From Bacillota bacterium (GTDB lineage: Bacteria; Bacillota; SHA-98; UBA4971): DNA of 57,878 bases. Location: the NCBI GenBank assembly GCA_029551185.1, contig JAKPFY010000185.1, positions 1 to 57,878 of the forward strand, written 5' to 3'. The notes beneath the pieces were generated by a model, which ran no database searches, was not told where the DNA came from, and was given only the letters and a program-made list of their open reading frames with translations. The translations under genes were made by a program, and so were the position numbers. Shown here piece after piece: positions 28,399-37,906 of this stretch (within the stretch, counting starts at the first letter, position 1; every line of letters begins with the position of its first letter).

Positions 28399-30157
28399 CC
28401 CCCGCTGCCTCGGTCAGGCCACGAAAAGCAGCCTTCATCTCCTGGAACACACTGTTTAGTCTCTCATCTTCGTTCTCAGGAACATATTTCATCCTGGCTA
28501 TAGTATCACGGACTTCCAGCTTCATGATGGCATCAAAAGGAACGCCTGCTTCCACCGCATTCAGGGCAGAATGGTGGAAGTCCAAAATAGCCTTGAGCAT
28601 AAGCCTTTGCTTATTAAGAGACGTATACGTGTCTACCTCGTGATATGCGTTTTGGTGCAGGAAGTCTTCACGTATTGATTTTGAGGTCTCAAGTGACAAC
28701 CTATCTTTGACAGATAAGGCATCTATACCGACAAGTCTTACGATTTCCTCGAGCTCCGCCTCTTCCTGCAAAAGTTGCATGGCTTCCCGTCTCAGATCCC
28801 CGAAGTCAGTTGAAACCGTCTTGGAAATCTGTTCTTCCAAGCGCTCAAGATAAAGGGAATAGCTGATGAGCCAGTTAATTGCAGGGAAATGACGCCTTGC
28901 AGCCAACGTTGAATCCAGGCCCCAGAATACCTTCGCCACTCGGAGTGTCGCCTGAGCCACAGGCTCTGACAAATCCCCGCCCGGAGGAGACACAGCTCCG
29001 ATAACAGTTAGTGTGCCTTCTCTTCCGTCAGCCCCGAGACACTTGACACGTCCTGCACGCTCATAGAATTCAGCTATTCTGGAACCAAGGTATGCAGGGT
29101 ATCCCTCTTCACCCGGCATTTCCTCCAGTCGTCCCGAAATCTCACGAAGCGCCTCAGCCCACCTGGACGTTGAGTCTGCCATAAGGGCTACATTATAGCC
29201 CATGTCGCGGAAATACTCAGCTATGGTGATACCGGTGTAGACTGAAGCTTCACGGGCTGCTACAGGCATGTCTGAAGTATTTGCCACAAGCGTTGTTCTC
29301 TTCATGAGAGGCTCGCCTGTGCGTGGGTCAGTAAGCTCCGGAAAATCCATGAGCACCTCAGTCATCTCATTTCCACGCTCCCCGCAGCCTACGTAGACGA
29401 TGATATCTGAGTCAGCCCACCTTGCCAGCTGGTGCTGGACAACGGTTTTGCCGCTGCCGAACGGTCCCGGCACGCAGGCAGCTCCGCCTTTGGCTACCGG
29501 AAAGAACATGTCTATGATACGCTGCCCTGTAACAAGCGGCGCATAGGGAGGAAGCTTCTCCGCATATGGTCTTCCCCGCCGAACCGGCCAGCGGGTCAGC
29601 ATCGTAATATCTTTCGGACCGTCGCTTGTTTCAACAGTTGCCACCACGTCGACAACTGTGAACTCGCCTTCTTTGATATCCCGAACCGTACCTCGGATAC
29701 CATGGGGGACCATTATCCGGTGCTCCACAACGGTTGTCTCTTGGACCACACCGATGATATCCCCGGGTTTCACCGAATCCCCGGGCTTTACTTTTGGCTC
29801 AAAATACCACTTACGCTCGTGGTCTATACCGGGCAATTCAATTCCGCGCTCAATGCGGTCACCGACACGATCCTTAATTTTGTCAAGAGGCCTCTGAATT
29901 CCATCGTATATCGCCTCTATCAGGCCGGGCGCCAGCTCCACGGAAAGAGCCTCACCGGTAGTGTAAACCGGTTCGCCGGGCCCGAGACCGGCTGTCTCCT
30001 CATAAACCTGGATTGACGCCTTGTCGCCCCGCATTTCTATGATCTCGCCGATGAGCCTCTTATCGCTCACCCGCACTACGTCGTACATTTTTGCGTTGCC
30101 CATTCCTTCAGCTATTACCAAAGGCCCTGAGACCTTAATGATTCTTCCTTCATCCAT
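28382..30157 (-). CDS. atpA: V-type ATP synthase/ATPase subunit A (catalytic)
   Basis: 591 residues. Walker A is [21 protein letters not shown], followed by [15 protein letters not shown]; the arginine-finger region contains [32 protein letters not shown]. The inserted non-homologous region (about 110-190) typical of V/A-type catalytic subunits is present ([17 protein letters not shown]). It hydrolyses or makes ATP at the A/B interface. Start ATG at 30157, 8 nt after the subunit F stop. Confidence 0.97.
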   Translation of the reverse strand: MDEGRIIKVSGPLVIAEGMGNAKMYDVVRVSDKRLIGEIIEMRGDKASIQVYEETAGLGPGEPVYTTGEALSVELAPGLIEAIYDGIQRPLDKIKDRVGDRIERGIELPGIDHERKWYFEPKVKPGDSVKPGDIIGVVQETTVVEHRIMVPHGIRGTVRDIKEGEFTVVDVVATVETSDGPKDITMLTRWPVRRGRPYAEKLPPYAPLVTGQRIIDMFFPVAKGGAACVPGPFGSGKTVVQHQLARWADSDIIVYVGCGERGNEMTEVLMDFPELTDPRTGEPLMKRTTLVANTSDMPVAAREASVYTGITIAEYFRDMGYNVALMADSTSRWAEALREISGRLEEMPGEEGYPAYLGSRIAEFYERAGRVKCLGADGREGTLTVIGAVSPPGGDLSEPVAQATLRVAKVFWGLDSTLAARRHFPAINWLISYSLYLERLEEQISKTVSTDFGDLRREAMQLLQEEAELEEIVRLVGIDALSVKDRLSLETSKSIREDFLHQNAYHEVDTYTSLNKQRLMLKAILDFHHSALNAVEAGVPFDAIMKLEVRDTIARMKYVPENEDERLNSVFQEMKAAFRGLTEAAGGEEVA

Positions 30158-30165
30158 ACCAGATC

Positions 30166-30498
30166 CTACCCTCTCTCCTGGAATAAGATGTCGGCGCCGA
30201 CAGCCTTTTCCACGATCTTCTTCATCCGTGTCCTGGCAAGCCCCATTGAACCCTCAATCCCCGGAATTATCGCCACTGCAGGAAGGGGTTGATCATCAAA
30301 CGCCTCCACAAGTTCAGGCACTGTATTCGCCGCCCATTCAGTGAGAAAGATCACCCCGTACCTGCCTTTTTGAAGCGCAGTTATAATATGAACGCCTTCT
30401 TCAGGCCCACTCAAGGTAAATATATCCGCTCCCAGGGAACGAAATCCCAAGACAGCTTCTTCCTCACCAACCACTGCCATCTTATACATACGTATCAC
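30166..30498 (-). CDS. atpF: V-type ATP synthase/ATPase subunit F
   Basis: 110 residues. [23 protein letters not shown] and [18 protein letters not shown] match the small Rossmann-like F subunit that attaches to the D stalk. The start overlaps the subunit C stop by 17 nt (GTG at 30498, with AAAGG upstream); an ATG three codons later is possible. Confidence 0.92.
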   Translation of the reverse strand: MIRMYKMAVVGEEEAVLGFRSLGADIFTLSGPEEGVHIITALQKGRYGVIFLTEWAANTVPELVEAFDDQPLPAVAIIPGIEGSMGLARTRMKKIVEKAVGADILFQERG

Positions 30499-31489
30499 GT
30501 AGCCTTTCCCTCATGCTATCCCTGGACACCCCTGCTGCTTTACCTGCAATCACCAGCCGCGCTATTTGCAATTCTTGTTGTTTTGCAAGAATATATCCGA
30601 TGAGTGGCTCGGGGCCTAGCGGAACGTATCTGGCTTGCCGGATTGACCCGGTTTGAGCTCCCTCAAAAAACCGCTCTATCTCAGAAAGGGATTTTCCTTC
30701 CTCAAGCAGCTTCAACCCGCGCCTAGCAATGAACTCATATCCTGTTCCTGACAGAATATCTGTTAGCGACTCAGGGGACTCGTCTTCATAAGCCTGGCTA
30801 AACTTTCCGGGGTCCACATTGCCCCCTGACACGAACGCATGATCCACAAGCCACTTGTCCCTCTTCATCTTCCTTGCTCTTAAGAATATGGAAAGGTTGA
30901 GGAAGTCTATCTCCCTCCGGACTTGCTCTGTAAGAAACGGGATCCCTATAGCCTGCGCCCTTTTAAGCAAGGCCTCGTGCATCTCCTTATCAATCATGAT
31001 ATCTATGACTTCAGGAGAAGGGCGCAAGGAATGAACAGCCTTTGCGTTTTCTATCGCCAGGGTGAACTCACGGGGCAAGGCCAGTGCATCCCCGTCCAAG
31101 GCCTTGCTGACGGCTTCTGTGTCGAGAGACCCGAGACGGGATATGGCGCCTTTTGGCGAGACATTGTAAATCTCAGCCTTTATCATAACCTTTAGATTAT
31201 GATAATCGTGTCGCAATGTAATAAACTCCGCCAGTCTCTCATCGGGGCTCGTTTCCTTGATGAAACGAAGCAGTTTCAATTCCTCTTCATCCAGAATCTC
31301 GTCTATAGACAGGCGCTCCTTCGCCGGACTTTCAACGTGAGCATAACCGGCTTCTTCTAACACCTTAAAAGCGCTATGCACATCGGGAGCGTCAATCATT
31401 CGTTCTATTGTCGCGCGGTCGAGAAGCCTGGCCTCAACAGCCCGGACTCGGCCGACCGCGTATGCATACTTTTCTTCAAGTCCCAGCAA
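30482..31489 (-). CDS. atpC: V-type ATP synthase/ATPase subunit C
   Basis: About 335 residues of the all-helical subunit C (AC39-like) that joins the rotor ring to the stalk. Recognisable from YAVGRVRAVEARLLD, FITLRHDYHNLKVMIKAE and the C-terminal [38 protein letters not shown]. The TTG at 31489 was chosen because GGGAGGTGA lies 7 nt upstream; a longer reading to 31525 would overlap subunit E. Confidence 0.93.
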   Translation of the reverse strand: MLGLEEKYAYAVGRVRAVEARLLDRATIERMIDAPDVHSAFKVLEEAGYAHVESPAKERLSIDEILDEEELKLLRFIKETSPDERLAEFITLRHDYHNLKVMIKAEIYNVSPKGAISRLGSLDTEAVSKALDGDALALPREFTLAIENAKAVHSLRPSPEVIDIMIDKEMHEALLKRAQAIGIPFLTEQVRREIDFLNLSIFLRARKMKRDKWLVDHAFVSGGNVDPGKFSQAYEDESPESLTDILSGTGYEFIARRGLKLLEEGKSLSEIERFFEGAQTGSIRQARYVPLGPEPLIGYILAKQQELQIARLVIAGKAAGVSRDSMRERLRDTYV

Positions 31490-31517
31490 TTCGTCACCTC
31501 CCGACCGAGAAGCGTTT

Positions 31518-32117
31518 TCAACCAAAAAGGATCTTGGCTACGTCAACTAGCAATGCCTCATATTCCCTGGCCAGGATAGCGTCGAAAGTACAGTTAACTT
31601 CAACCTTTCCTGAACGTAGGATAAAACCTCCGATGAAGTCTCCTGAAATATCAGCTAATTGAACTTTACCTTTGCGTCCTGCCTTAGCAAGTTCAGCATT
31701 GACTTCCGATACGATTCTTTCACCGATTGTCGACCGATCCTGCTCAGACATGATAACGTCTCCGCCAATATCGCCTGCCGCAGCAAACAAAGTCTGCTTC
31801 AGATATCCCTTGTACACTTCAGGTTCAAGAGAGGCAAGTCGACTCTTAGCTTCTGAGAACGCTTCCTTAACCAGTTCCTCTTTTGCAGCAAGGATCTGTC
31901 TTCTCGCGTCTAAATCAGCCAAAGTGGCAATACGTCTTGCGTTCTCTTCGGCTTTCTCTCTGGCTTCGGCCAGCTCCTCTTCACGCTTCCTCGCAGCTTC
32001 TGCCCGCGCTTCTTGGAGAATCGCATCCGCGTCACGTTTAGCAGCTTCCACAATCTCATCAGCCTTTAGTTGCGCTTCTTGAAGGATAGTCTCCTTCATC
32101 TTCTCCAGCGCGTCCAT
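31518..32117 (-). CDS. atpE: V-type ATP synthase/ATPase subunit E
   Basis: 199 residues. The first ~90 are a charged coiled coil (EKMKETILQEAQLKADEIVEAAKRDADAILQEAR), the peripheral-stalk helix that pairs with subunit G/H. A globular C-terminal domain follows (FIGGFILRSGKVEVNCTFDAIL). It begins one base after the subunit K stop codon region and is in the same operon. Confidence 0.93.
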   Translation of the reverse strand: MDALEKMKETILQEAQLKADEIVEAAKRDADAILQEARAEAARKREEELAEAREKAEENARRIATLADLDARRQILAAKEELVKEAFSEAKSRLASLEPEVYKGYLKQTLFAAAGDIGGDVIMSEQDRSTIGERIVSEVNAELAKAGRKGKVQLADISGDFIGGFILRSGKVEVNCTFDAILAREYEALLVDVAKILFG

Positions 32118-32612
32118 TTATGCCACTCCTCCGAATTCAATACCAAATAGTACCAGAAGCAGCGTTGCAAGGAATGCCAGCACTGCGTAGGTCTCAACCA
32201 TGGCCGCGAAAACCAAAGGTTTTCCCAGCTCTTCAGGACGCTTCGCTACCACCCCAAGGCCTGCAGCGGCTACCTTACCCTGGTAAACAGCGGAAATAAG
32301 CCCGACTAAGGCAATGGGCATAGCTGCTGCGATTGCAAGCCAGCCTTCAGAAGTGGTCAATCTAATGATATTTCCGCTAAAGACTCCCATTTTCATCATG
32401 AGCAGGAATCCTGTAAGCGCTCCGTATATACCCTGCGTTCCCGGAATAACTTGTAAGAGAAGAACTTGTCCGAACTTATCAGGGTCTTCCGTTACCACCC
32501 CGGAACCTGCTGAGCCCACCAAAGCTACTCCGATTGATGATCCGATCCCCGGAAGGATAAATGCTACAGCCACTGCAATAAAACCCAAGACCATTCCTAC
32601 TGTGATTGACAT
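32118..32612 (-). CDS. atpK: V-type ATPase membrane subunit K (16-kDa rotor, Na+-type site)
   Basis: 164 residues with four membrane helices, a duplicated c-subunit. The ion site resembles Enterococcus hirae NtpK: PGTQGIY with Thr59, Gln60 and Tyr63 in helix 2, Gln110 in VYQGKVAAAG, and Glu139 in MVETYA in helix 4. In NtpK these positions coordinate Na+. This predicts a Na+-translocating enzyme; H+ use cannot be excluded from sequence. ATG start at 32612, with a GGGGAGG about 12 nt upstream. Confidence 0.94.
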   Translation of the reverse strand: MSITVGMVLGFIAVAVAFILPGIGSSIGVALVGSAGSGVVTEDPDKFGQVLLLQVIPGTQGIYGALTGFLLMMKMGVFSGNIIRLTTSEGWLAIAAAMPIALVGLISAVYQGKVAAAGLGVVAKRPEELGKPLVFAAMVETYAVLAFLATLLLVLFGIEFGGVA

Positions 32613-32618
32613 ATCTTT

Positions 32619-34598
32619 CTATGCCTCCCCTTCCTCCACAATCTCAATGTACTTTGTCTTCTTACTAAAAGGCCTGAATCTTCTGCCTCCGCCTTCAAAA
32701 AACTTCCCATAGAACTCTACGTACTGCAATCTGCTGGAATGTACGTACGAGCCAATTACGTTAATCGCCAGATTAAATACATGCCCGATGACAAGGAGCA
32801 TGAGCATGGGAATCCATCCGACAAACCGGATTGAGAGAAAACGCTTTGCCATATCGTTAACTACCATCGCAATTACAGATGAGGCAAGCCCTAAGGCTAA
32901 AAGCCTCGAATATGACAGTATGTCGCTGACATATCCTGTGAGATCATACAGGCTCAAGATTCCTGCCCCTAATCGCATAATGATATTCTTATGAGCTCTC
33001 CCTTGAGTAAGAATGAGTCCGACTGCACCTAATATAGCCAGCCATTTTCCAACTTCGCTCATAACAGGATTGCCAAGGGCGGATGCGCCTATCAGCAGAA
33101 TAAAACCTGTCAAGAAAGGATACCACAAGCCTTGATCGAATATGGCTTCCTTCAGGTTTCCTTGTTTGACATTATAATAGAGTTTTATACCAAGACCAAC
33201 ATAGATCTGGACAAGCCCCAACGCAAAAGATACGCCGAGCATAAGCAAGGGGTTGTCCAAAGGGCTGAACCAAAGAGGAGCGATGCCGAACAGGTCACCG
33301 AACCAAGAACCTGTGACAGCCCCTACCAACACACACGCAGCTCCGCATATTGCCATCATGGTGAAAAGTTTCTTTGCCGTTCCTGCCATCTTGATTTTCT
33401 TCAGCAGAAGCAAGCAAACTATGCTCAGTATAACCCCGTATCCGGCGTCTCCTAGCGCCATCCCGAAAAATATAAAGAAGAAGGGCATAGACGCAAACGA
33501 AGGATCAATTGTCCCCGGCCTTGGCATTCCGTAAATTTCCGTGACTGCCTCAAAAGGCGTAGCAAATGCCGGGTTATCTAAAGTGACAGGAGGATTCTCA
33601 TCGTCTAACGGATCACGCGCCTCTATATGAACCAAATCGTATTCTGACCGCACAGCCTTTTCCAATTCAGGCAAGGCATCCTCACGTGCCCACCCTTCTA
33701 TCAAGAATGCAGTTCGTGTAGCAGGACATTCAGAAGCTAAGGTTTTCCGGTCTAAAGCGAGGGATAAGTGGTCATAGATGGAGTAAATCTTGACGCGCTC
33801 CTTAAGCAATCCTTTTGCCTGCTCCGTAAGGTCCTCTATTTCTTTGTCAATCGCAGACAGCCTGTCTTCAATTCTCCGCATAGCGTCTGCGGGTGTACCT
33901 TGCACTTCAGGGAGAAGCTGTGGGACTATATTATGAGCTGAAAGGACTTGGCGCACCTTATCCCTGTCCTCACTAAGAGAGATTGCCACAACAGGGATAT
34001 AGCGGGTGCCTGATGACGGGCCGGGCGCAAAATAAGTACGAGGACATGACTCATTGAGTTCCGCCATAATGTCTTCGTAAAAACGTGATGAGATTTCATA
34101 AAGATCAACCGATATCTGTTTGCTGCCGGCTAATTCGGGAACGGGTATATCCAGCCATTCCCAAGCAGAAAGCTGATTGTGGTTATCTAAGAGACGGGAT
34201 TCTTCAGTGCTTCTCTTCGAGAGTTCTTCGTCAAGTCTCCGGCACTCTTCGTAAATCCTATGTCCTTCTTCGACCTTACTTCCGAGGTCATCAAAGGTTG
34301 AGTTCGGAAGATATACCTTTCCCCCGGCGAACTGCTCAATAATGTTTTTCTTGATTCTCTCGAATCTGTCAAGGAAGTCTATACAGAACTTCAATTCAGT
34401 GAGAGCCCTTGACAGCTCTTCCTGTTTCGTGCCTAGCTCCGCAAGGACTTCTGATAGATCGCACAGTGAGTATTCCTGAGACTCAATCTCAGTCTTTTCA
34501 ATTTCAACCACACCAACGTCTTGTAACACTCCGATGATGCCGTCGGCGCAAGATACAGGCGCAACAAGCGACACCTTCTTCATCTTAGCGATTGCCAC
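32619..34598 (-). CDS. atpI: V-type ATP synthase/ATPase subunit I (a-subunit)
   Basis: 659 residues. The N-terminal ~340 are cytosolic with coiled-coil segments (EELSRALTELKFCIDFLDRFERIKK). The C-terminal part has about seven to eight membrane helices, including FFFIFFGMALGDAGYGVILSIVCLLLLKK, DILSYSRLLALGLASSVIAMVVND and VIGHVFNLAINVIGSYVHSSRLQYVEFYGKFFEGGG. It forms the ion half-channels facing subunit K. The start (GTG at 34598) overlaps the subunit H gene by 14 nt. Confidence 0.95.
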   Translation of the reverse strand: MAIAKMKKVSLVAPVSCADGIIGVLQDVGVVEIEKTEIESQEYSLCDLSEVLAELGTKQEELSRALTELKFCIDFLDRFERIKKNIIEQFAGGKVYLPNSTFDDLGSKVEEGHRIYEECRRLDEELSKRSTEESRLLDNHNQLSAWEWLDIPVPELAGSKQISVDLYEISSRFYEDIMAELNESCPRTYFAPGPSSGTRYIPVVAISLSEDRDKVRQVLSAHNIVPQLLPEVQGTPADAMRRIEDRLSAIDKEIEDLTEQAKGLLKERVKIYSIYDHLSLALDRKTLASECPATRTAFLIEGWAREDALPELEKAVRSEYDLVHIEARDPLDDENPPVTLDNPAFATPFEAVTEIYGMPRPGTIDPSFASMPFFFIFFGMALGDAGYGVILSIVCLLLLKKIKMAGTAKKLFTMMAICGAACVLVGAVTGSWFGDLFGIAPLWFSPLDNPLLMLGVSFALGLVQIYVGLGIKLYYNVKQGNLKEAIFDQGLWYPFLTGFILLIGASALGNPVMSEVGKWLAILGAVGLILTQGRAHKNIIMRLGAGILSLYDLTGYVSDILSYSRLLALGLASSVIAMVVNDMAKRFLSIRFVGWIPMLMLLVIGHVFNLAINVIGSYVHSSRLQYVEFYGKFFEGGGRRFRPFSKKTKYIEIVEEGEA

Positions 34599-34917
34599 TT
34601 GACGTCACTATCCTCTCCACTACTAAGTCGGCAGCACGAGGAATGTTGGCTCGCGCCGCATTTCGCAGTTCGTCACATTGATTACTACTTCGTTTTTGAG
34701 TCTTAAAGGCTTCAGCCTGCGCTTTAGCTTCTTCAGCCTCAATTATGGATTTCCCCTCAGTAGCTGCCTCAGACTTCGCATTCTCTATCATGGTCCGTGC
34801 GGTAACGCGAGCGTCTCGCACAATCTCTTTCGCCCGCTCCTCCGCCTGACTTATCATTTCATCAGCATGGGCTTCAGTTTCCTGAAGCTCCTTGAGGACT
34901 TCGTATGCCAAAATCAT
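34585..34917 (-). CDS. atpH: V-type ATPase peripheral-stalk subunit G/H
   Basis: About 110 residues, a nearly continuous charged coiled coil (VLKELQETEAHADEMISQAEERAKEIVRDARVTARTMIEN) ending in a short helix with RAADLVVERIVTSSGNR. It is the partner helix of subunit E in the stator stalk. The start is ambiguous: the ATG at 34917 touches the GGGGGGTG, while the TTG at 34911 has normal spacing from it. First gene of the operon, about 24 nt after the predicted transcript start. Confidence 0.88.
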   Translation of the reverse strand: MILAYEVLKELQETEAHADEMISQAEERAKEIVRDARVTARTMIENAKSEAATEGKSIIEAEEAKAQAEAFKTQKRSSNQCDELRNAARANIPRAADLVVERIVTSSGNR

Positions 34918-34947
34918 CACCCCCCAGCCTACAGCCAATTACACTTT

Positions 34948-34976
34948 ATTGTATAGCAATAATTAAGCTATGACAA
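34948..34976 (-). promoter_or_regulatory. Promoter of the V-ATPase operon
   Basis: Minus-strand TTGTCA (34976-34971), a 17-nt spacer and TACAAT (34953-34948), immediately upstream of the first gene. Confidence 0.6.
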
Positions 34977-35246
34977 CAATTGAAAACTTAAGGGAGCTCC
35001 TTAGGCGCCGGGCGAGCCGAAATAACGCTGTATTTTATGAAGGCAAAGGCGACACCTGCTATTAATATTTCACAATTCTTTTTTTATTCGCTGAGAATGT
35101 CCCATATCCTCTGTAAAATATTTCCTAGTAGGTTCCACGGATCTTCGTGATTAATTAACTACGTGTATTAGAAACCCCTTTCGCCAAAGCAAGATCTATT
35201 AAGATTAAAGCTGTGGAACTAGAATTCATAAACTACGTTATATATT
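34977..35246. other. Non-coding interval upstream of the V-ATPase promoter
   Basis: No gene-like frame on either strand; A/T-rich with a T-run (CTTTTTTTATTC near 35088). A CTAAGGAGCTCC sequence on the minus strand near 34992-35004 recurs on the plus strand at about 35302-35313. Confidence 0.35.
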
Positions 35247-35475
35247 AATGAAGTGGGAGATTGAGCCCCTCTGTTATAGAGAAGAGGCCATCCCCACACT
35301 GGCTAAGGAGCTCCTGAAACCCTGTAATCCGAGGCGCGCGCCCTTTATGATGTATGGTTCGAGGTTTTGTCTACCTCCAACATATCCACGCCAAAAGACC
35401 ACCCTAAACCCGGCAAGAGCCGCTTCCGGCACAGTATACCCCAAGGTGCCGGCCAGGCGGCTCTTGCTTTCTTTG
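35247..35475 (+). ncRNA. Candidate structured small RNA with its own terminator
   Basis: No protein-like frame, but several stable hairpins in series on the plus strand: GTGGG/CCCAC enclosing CCTCT/AGAGG; the palindromes AGGAGCTCCT and GGCGCGCGCC; and a longer stem TATG-TT-GAGGT pairing with ACCTC-AA-CATA around 35349-35387. The series ends in a strong hairpin followed by TTTCTTT. A TATATT lies at 35241-35246 without a good -35. No plus-strand gene follows (trxB converges), so a riboswitch is unlikely. I could not match it to 6S, SRP, tmRNA or RNase P RNA. Confidence 0.35.
35413..35474 (+). terminator. Long nested hairpin with a T-tract downstream of trxB
   Basis: Perfect 11-bp outer stem GCAAGAGCCGC/GCGGCTCTTGC and a 7-bp inner stem CCGGCAC/GTGCCGG around a 13-nt loop. 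On the plus strand it is followed directly by TTTCTTT, so it fits a plus-strand terminator best. On the minus strand it could also end trxB transcription, with a weaker tail (CGGGTTTAGGG). Confidence 0.65.
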
Positions 35476-35500
35476 CATTCCCTCTCTTGACTCCTTGTGG

Positions 35501-36469
35501 CTACGGGGATACAGTGTCTTTTGGATATATCCGACCACCTTCGGACATGTATCTTTCCGCTTCTACAGCAGCTATGGCGCCGTCACTTACCGCAGTCACA
35601 ACTTGTCTCAGCGACTTCGCCCTGACATCTCCGGCAGCCAATAATCCGGGCGTACGGGTTCTCATTCGGTCATCAGTAAGAATATAGCCTCTTTCGTCAG
35701 TATCCACCATAGTCTCTATGAATTTGGTATCAGGACGGCTGCCGATTGCCACAAATATGCCGTCAGCTTCTACAAGCTTGGCATCACCGGTCCTTACATC
35801 CTTTATCATAATGCCTTCTACTTTGCTGTCGCCAAGAATTTCGGAAACTACCGAATGCCAATAAAACCCAATCCTAGGGTTGGTGAAAGCGTCATCTTGG
35901 AGCGCTTTTGTCGCCCTAAGCTCCCCTCGCCTGTGAACAACAGTAACCCTTGAGGCAAATTTCGCAAGAAACAAGGCTTCAACTATGGCTGAGTCTCCCC
36001 CTCCGACTACCAGCACTTCTTTTCCGCGGAAAAACGGCCCGTCGCAAGTAGCGCAGTAGGACACCCCCATGCCTCTGAGCTTGTCCTCACCGGAAACACC
36101 GAGCTTTCGAGGAATCGTCCCTGTGGCAACGATTACGGTTTTCGCTGTATACTCGCTTTCATCGGAAATCACCGAAAAATACCCCCGGCTGTCCCGAGAA
36201 ATGCTGTTTACGCCGGCATAAACGAATTCTACGTCAAACTTACGTGCTTGCTCTTCCATACGCTGCATCAAATCAGGCCCTGAAATCCCCTCGGGAAATC
36301 CGGGATAGTTTTCAATCCAATGGGTGGTAGCTGCTTGTCCACCAGGCGCGCCTTGCTCTATCACTACAGTGGAAAGCTTAGCGCGTCCGGCATAGAGAGC
36401 AGCCGAAAGCCCTGCAGGACCTGCGCCGATAACTGCCACATCCATGTCTAGGCCTTCATAAAGCCCCAA
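35501..36469 (-). CDS. trxB: Thioredoxin reductase
   Basis: About 322 residues. FAD-binding start [18 protein letters not shown], redox disulfide motif [16 protein letters not shown]-binding [20 protein letters not shown] and the C-terminal [27 protein letters not shown] are all present. It passes electrons from NADPH to thioredoxin, which may serve disulfide reduction in the cytosol. The TTG at 36469 has GGAGG at 9 nt; an ATG at 36445 would give a very short N terminus and a GTG at 36475 lies too close to the ribosome-binding site. It overlaps the dacF 3' end slightly and is co-transcribed with it. Confidence 0.95.
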   Translation of the reverse strand: MGLYEGLDMDVAVIGAGPAGLSAALYAGRAKLSTVVIEQGAPGGQAATTHWIENYPGFPEGISGPDLMQRMEEQARKFDVEFVYAGVNSISRDSRGYFSVISDESEYTAKTVIVATGTIPRKLGVSGEDKLRGMGVSYCATCDGPFFRGKEVLVVGGGDSAIVEALFLAKFASRVTVVHRRGELRATKALQDDAFTNPRIGFYWHSVVSEILGDSKVEGIMIKDVRTGDAKLVEADGIFVAIGSRPDTKFIETMVDTDERGYILTDDRMRTRTPGLLAAGDVRAKSLRQVVTAVSDGAIAAVEAERYMSEGGRIYPKDTVSP

Positions 36470-37731
36470 AGCCACTCACCTCCGCAATTCTCAGAGATAC
36501 GCCGAAGCCTCGGCCTTCTTACAGTATCCTCAAGTTTTCTCATTATTAGGCGAGGAAGTGTCAACTTAGCCACACTTTCTTCAGCTACCAGGTCCACTCC
36601 GGCCAATTCGTCCTTATCAAACATAATTACCAATCTACCTACGGTCTGACCGGATACAACAGGCGCAATAAGCGGTTCATCAAGAACGATCTTCTCTTCA
36701 ATAAGGTGAGCGAGATCCCGCGGAACTACAATCCTCATGTCGTCTTCAGCCATCACACTGACCTCAGGGGCCATTCCTCCTTTGACTTGAGTCTTTACAA
36801 GAGTCCGGCCTTTCTCTGCGAAAGTCATCACGTGAAACCTGTCAAAACCATAGCTGAGAAGCCTTGCGGAATCAGACCATCTGGCATCTGAATCTAAGAC
36901 GACTGATATAAACTGAACTCCACGACGGGTAGCTGACGCAACGAGACAGTAGCCGGCAGCAGCCGTAGTCCCTGTCTTTACGCCGTCCGCACCTTCAAAC
37001 GACCAAAGCAACCAATTAGTGTTGGCAAGTTTACGTTTTTCCTTGAATTCCCCTTGAGTCAAAGTGACCTCCGCTTCCCGCGTGCTTACTATATCTGCAA
37101 ATAAAGGATATTTCAACCCATATCGAGCCATAAGGGCCAAGTCGAATGCGGTGGAATAGTGGTTTGGATCAGTAAGGCCATGGGGGTTGGCGAATCTTGT
37201 ATTCATTGCGCCAAGTTTCCGGGCTTTTAAATTCATCATTCTTACAAAGTTTCCTTCTCTGCCTGCAATATGTTCTGCGATAGCGACGCAACCGTCATTG
37301 CCTGATCTCAGCATGGTTCCGCGGATGAGATCCCCTAGTTTTATTTCCTGTCCCTTTTTGAGCCATAATGAAGATCCGGGAATACTTGCTGCATTTCCGC
37401 TGACTATAACAGTGGATTCGGTATCACCTAACTCTATGGCAAGAAGTGCGGTCATTATCTTGGTGGTGCTGGCAGGATGCATACGCATATGCTCGTTCTT
37501 CCCATAAACCACTGTGCCGGTTGTCGCCTCGATTAACACAGCTGACCTTGCTGCAAGATATGGCCCTTCAGTATAATTCGGGACATATACTACTTCAGGA
37601 TACTCGCGTGTCCTCGTATATAACCTGCCTGTCACAGGCAAAAATAAAGCTTTGCCCATAATCTCAGGGACTGTCATGGCAACACATATACAAATGACAG
37701 CAAAAAGCAGAGCCTTTCCGCGGATAATCAA
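36448..37731 (-). CDS. dacF: D-alanyl-D-alanine carboxypeptidase (DacF/PBP5 type)
   Basis: About 427 residues. The active-site motifs of a low-molecular-weight penicillin-binding protein are present: STTK (SxxK), SGN and KTGTT. A C-terminal PBP5-like beta domain follows, then a helical tail with [15 protein letters not shown] that could anchor it to the membrane. A signal peptide is clear ([20 protein letters not shown]) if translation starts at the TTG at 37731, which has AGGTGG 6 nt upstream; ATGs at 37776 and 37800 give a longer N terminus. It trims D-Ala from peptidoglycan stem peptides outside the membrane. Confidence 0.93.
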   Translation of the reverse strand: MIIRGKALLFAVICICVAMTVPEIMGKALFLPVTGRLYTRTREYPEVVYVPNYTEGPYLAARSAVLIEATTGTVVYGKNEHMRMHPASTTKIMTALLAIELGDTESTVIVSGNAASIPGSSLWLKKGQEIKLGDLIRGTMLRSGNDGCVAIAEHIAGREGNFVRMMNLKARKLGAMNTRFANPHGLTDPNHYSTAFDLALMARYGLKYPLFADIVSTREAEVTLTQGEFKEKRKLANTNWLLWSFEGADGVKTGTTAAAGYCLVASATRRGVQFISVVLDSDARWSDSARLLSYGFDRFHVMTFAEKGRTLVKTQVKGGMAPEVSVMAEDDMRIVVPRDLAHLIEEKIVLDEPLIAPVVSGQTVGRLVIMFDKDELAGVDLVAEESVAKLTLPRLIMRKLEDTVRRPRLRRISENCGGEWLWGFMKA

Positions 37732-37906
37732 ATAGGTCCACCTACACTCTGCTGCCGGAATTCCCCGGAGTATCATCTCCCGGGAAAACAGCGGCAGCAT
37801 CCGTTACTATAGTAAGTCGCCCGGAATTACCCTATGCTGTCATTTACAGTCCTATGCCTTGCCAAATCCTCTGTAATTCATGTAGATCCGGCACACCTTA
37901 GAGCTC

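Noticed and set aside
27007-30157. F-type ATP synthase alpha/beta genes
   Set aside because: The gene order, the non-homologous insert in subunit A, the four-helix K subunit and the subunit I sequence are all V/A-type.
35349-35387. GGTTCGAG as a tRNA T-loop
   Set aside because: No acceptor stem, anticodon arm or D arm can be built around it.
35247-35475. 6S, SRP or tmRNA identity for the candidate RNA
   Set aside because: The conserved SRP tetraloop region (GGAAGGAAGCAGC-like), the tmRNA tRNA-like ends and a 6S-like closing stem with central bubble were not found.
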